In this document: piece by piece, positions 44,643 through 45,775 of the stretch
How positions within the stretch are numbered: the stretch's first letter is position 1
Layout: each line of letters starts with the position of its first letter
Translations under genes and position numbers: made by a program
The notes under the pieces: model-generated
The model's input: only the letters and a program-made list of their open reading frames with translations
Told to the model about the DNA's origin: nothing
The model's database searches: none
Assembly: GCA_020441905.1 (NCBI GenBank)
Contig: JAGRLG010000047.1
Span: 1-45,775, forward strand
Direction of reading: 5' to 3'
Length of the DNA stretch: 45,775 nucleotides
Source: Rhodobiaceae bacterium
GTDB taxonomy: Bacteria; Pseudomonadota; Alphaproteobacteria; Rhizobiales; NORP267

Positions 44643-45775
44643 TCAGGCCCGCCCGGCAATCGCCCCCTCGACCGCATCCAGCGCCGCCTGCGCCTGCGCG
44701 GCATCGGCGCCGCCGGCCTGCGCCATGTCCGGCCGCCCGCCGCCACCCGAGCCGCCAAGTTTTTCCGCGCCCAGCCGCACCAGATCCACCGCGTTATAGG
44801 TTCCGGTCAGATCTTCGGTGACGCCGACGACGATACCGACCTTGCCATCCTCGCTGACGCCGACAATGGCGACGACGCCCGAGCCGACCTGGCGCTTGCC
44901 GTCATCGGCGATGGCGCGCAACTCCTTGAGCGAAATGCCGTGCAGCGTGCGTGTCAGCAAATTTGCGCTGCCGATTCGCCTTATCCCGCTATCTTCGCCG
45001 CCTCCGCCGCCAATAGCCAGCTTGCGCTTGGCGTCGCCAAGCTCGCGCTCAAGGCGCCGGCGTTCCTCGACCAGTTGGCCGAGGCGGTCGGCGAGTTCAT
45101 GCGGGGTTGTCTTGAGCAGACCGGCGGCCGCGCGCAGCCGCGAGTCCTGCTCATTGAGATAGGCGCGCGCATCGCTGCCCGCCAGCGCCTCGATGCGCCG
45201 CACCCCCGCGGCAACCGCGCTTTCGGCCACGATCTTCACCAGGCCGATATCTCCGGTGCGCCGGACATGGGTGCCGCCGCACAGTTCCATGGAATAGGCC
45301 CGGTTGGCGCCGCCCACACCCGGCTGCCGGCCCATGGTCACGACGCGCACCTCGTCGCCATATTTTTCGCCGAACAGTGCCATGGCGCCCTCGGCGATGG
45401 CATCCTTCACCGGCAGCAGGCGCGTCGCCACCTCGCCGTTTTGCAGCACGATACGGTTGGTGATGTCCTCGACCTCCGCAAGCTCTTGCGCGCTCATGGT
45501 CTTGGGGTGGGAAAAATCGAAACGCAGCCGGTGCGGCTCCACCAGCGAACCCTTTTGCGCGACATGGGCGCCGAGCACCTGGCGCAGCGCCTCGTGGAGC
45601 AGATGGGTCGCCGAATGATGGACGCGCGTGCCGCCGCGCCGCCCATGGTCGACCTCAAGCTCAAGCTCGGCGCCGATTTCCAGAACCCCCTCCTCGACGC
45701 GCCCGTGGTGGACAATAAGATCGCCGACACGCTTCTGGGTATCGTCAACGACGAAGCGCACGCCGTCGCCGGTCA
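44643..45775 (-). CDS. alaS: Alanyl-tRNA synthetase, C-terminal part (5' end outside window)
   Basis: The visible 377 residues are the editing and C-Ala parts of AlaRS; the start lies beyond base 45775, where the frame stays open. The editing site is complete: [12 protein letters not shown] and CGGTHV (zinc-type His/Cys ligands), with [11 protein letters not shown] following. A coiled-coil segment ([22 protein letters not shown]) and the C-terminal DHH-type oligonucleotide-binding domain end in a Gly-rich [16 protein letters not shown]. It attaches Ala to its tRNA and removes mischarged Ser or Gly. The gene precedes the channel gene on the same strand by 42 bases. Confidence 0.96.
   Translation of the reverse strand, partial: TGDGVRFVVDDTQKRVGDLIVHHGRVEEGVLEIGAELELEVDHGRRGGTRVHHSATHLLHEALRQVLGAHVAQKGSLVEPHRLRFDFSHPKTMSAQELAEVEDITNRIVLQNGEVATRLLPVKDAIAEGAMALFGEKYGDEVRVVTMGRQPGVGGANRAYSMELCGGTHVRRTGDIGLVKIVAESAVAAGVRRIEALAGSDARAYLNEQDSRLRAAAGLLKTTPHELADRLGQLVEERRRLERELGDAKRKLAIGGGGGEDSGIRRIGSANLLTRTLHGISLKELRAIADDGKRQVGSGVVAIVGVSEDGKVGIVVGVTEDLTGTYNAVDLVRLGAEKLGGSGGGGRPDMAQAGGADAAQAQAALDAVEGAIAGRA

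Overview
The window is GC-rich, densely coded DNA from an alphaproteobacterium, probably a free-living aerobic heterotroph. Markers for that placement are the alphaproteobacterial zeta-type (DUF1476) F1-ATPase inhibitor, the purC-purS-purQ-purL-bolA-grxD string, the trmJ/icd/alaS neighbourhood and a form II molybdenum hydroxylase operon. I cannot name the genus from sequence alone. Forty-eight protein genes are called. I see no tRNA, rRNA, CRISPR array, transposase or phage gene.

Layout. 1-1533: the 3' part of a tandem-repeat protein and a secreted protein of unknown function. 1534-2804: an orphan periplasmic Fe(III)-binding protein behind a Fur-like palindrome. 2913-12037 (minus strand): a nine-gene operon reading coxS-coxL-coxM-coxD-coxE-XdhC(N)-XdhC(C)-molybdopterin/NTP-transferase fusion-cytochrome c. 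This is a form II (AYRGAGR) CO-dehydrogenase-like molybdenum hydroxylase with its own cofactor-insertion machinery and a c-type cytochrome. 12284-15484 (plus): pcaB-pcaD-BLUF-pcaC, the lower protocatechuate branch with a blue-light-sensor-fold protein inside it. 15591-17084 (minus): a PobR-like AraC regulator and a flavin reductase. 17325-17570: a double CDGSH iron-sulfur protein. 17691-23180: a livHMGF branched-chain/aromatic amino-acid ABC importer, a small membrane protein and the binding protein. 23241-28656: ccdA, a P1-family peptidase and a fused indolepyruvate ferredoxin oxidoreductase, the last divergent from an Lrp/AsnC regulator (28771-29256). 29367-39314: housekeeping genes, including rpe, purB, purC, purS, purQ, purL, bolA and grxD, plus a methyltransferase, an aldolase, the ATPase inhibitor, a cupin and a secreted papain-like protease. 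39412-45775: rpsD, murI, trmJ, icd, a Kv-type potassium channel with a degenerate cyclic-nucleotide domain, and the 3' part of alaS.

How the genes fit together. The first half reads as an aromatic and amino-acid utilisation region: a molybdenum hydroxylase, the pca genes, the Liv importer, and an Ior enzyme that oxidises aryl-pyruvates. The most unusual item is the BLUF protein. It keeps the flavin-binding Asn, Gln, Trp and Met at the spacing of PixD but has Phe where the photoactive Tyr should be. Other points to check are the cytochrome c coupled to the cytoplasmic hydroxylase operon, the split XdhC pair, the potassium channel whose phosphate-binding cassette has lost its Glu and Arg, the icd terminator that contains the stop codon of the converging channel gene, and the periodic VH(T/L)P(P/L)GS repeat protein at the left edge.
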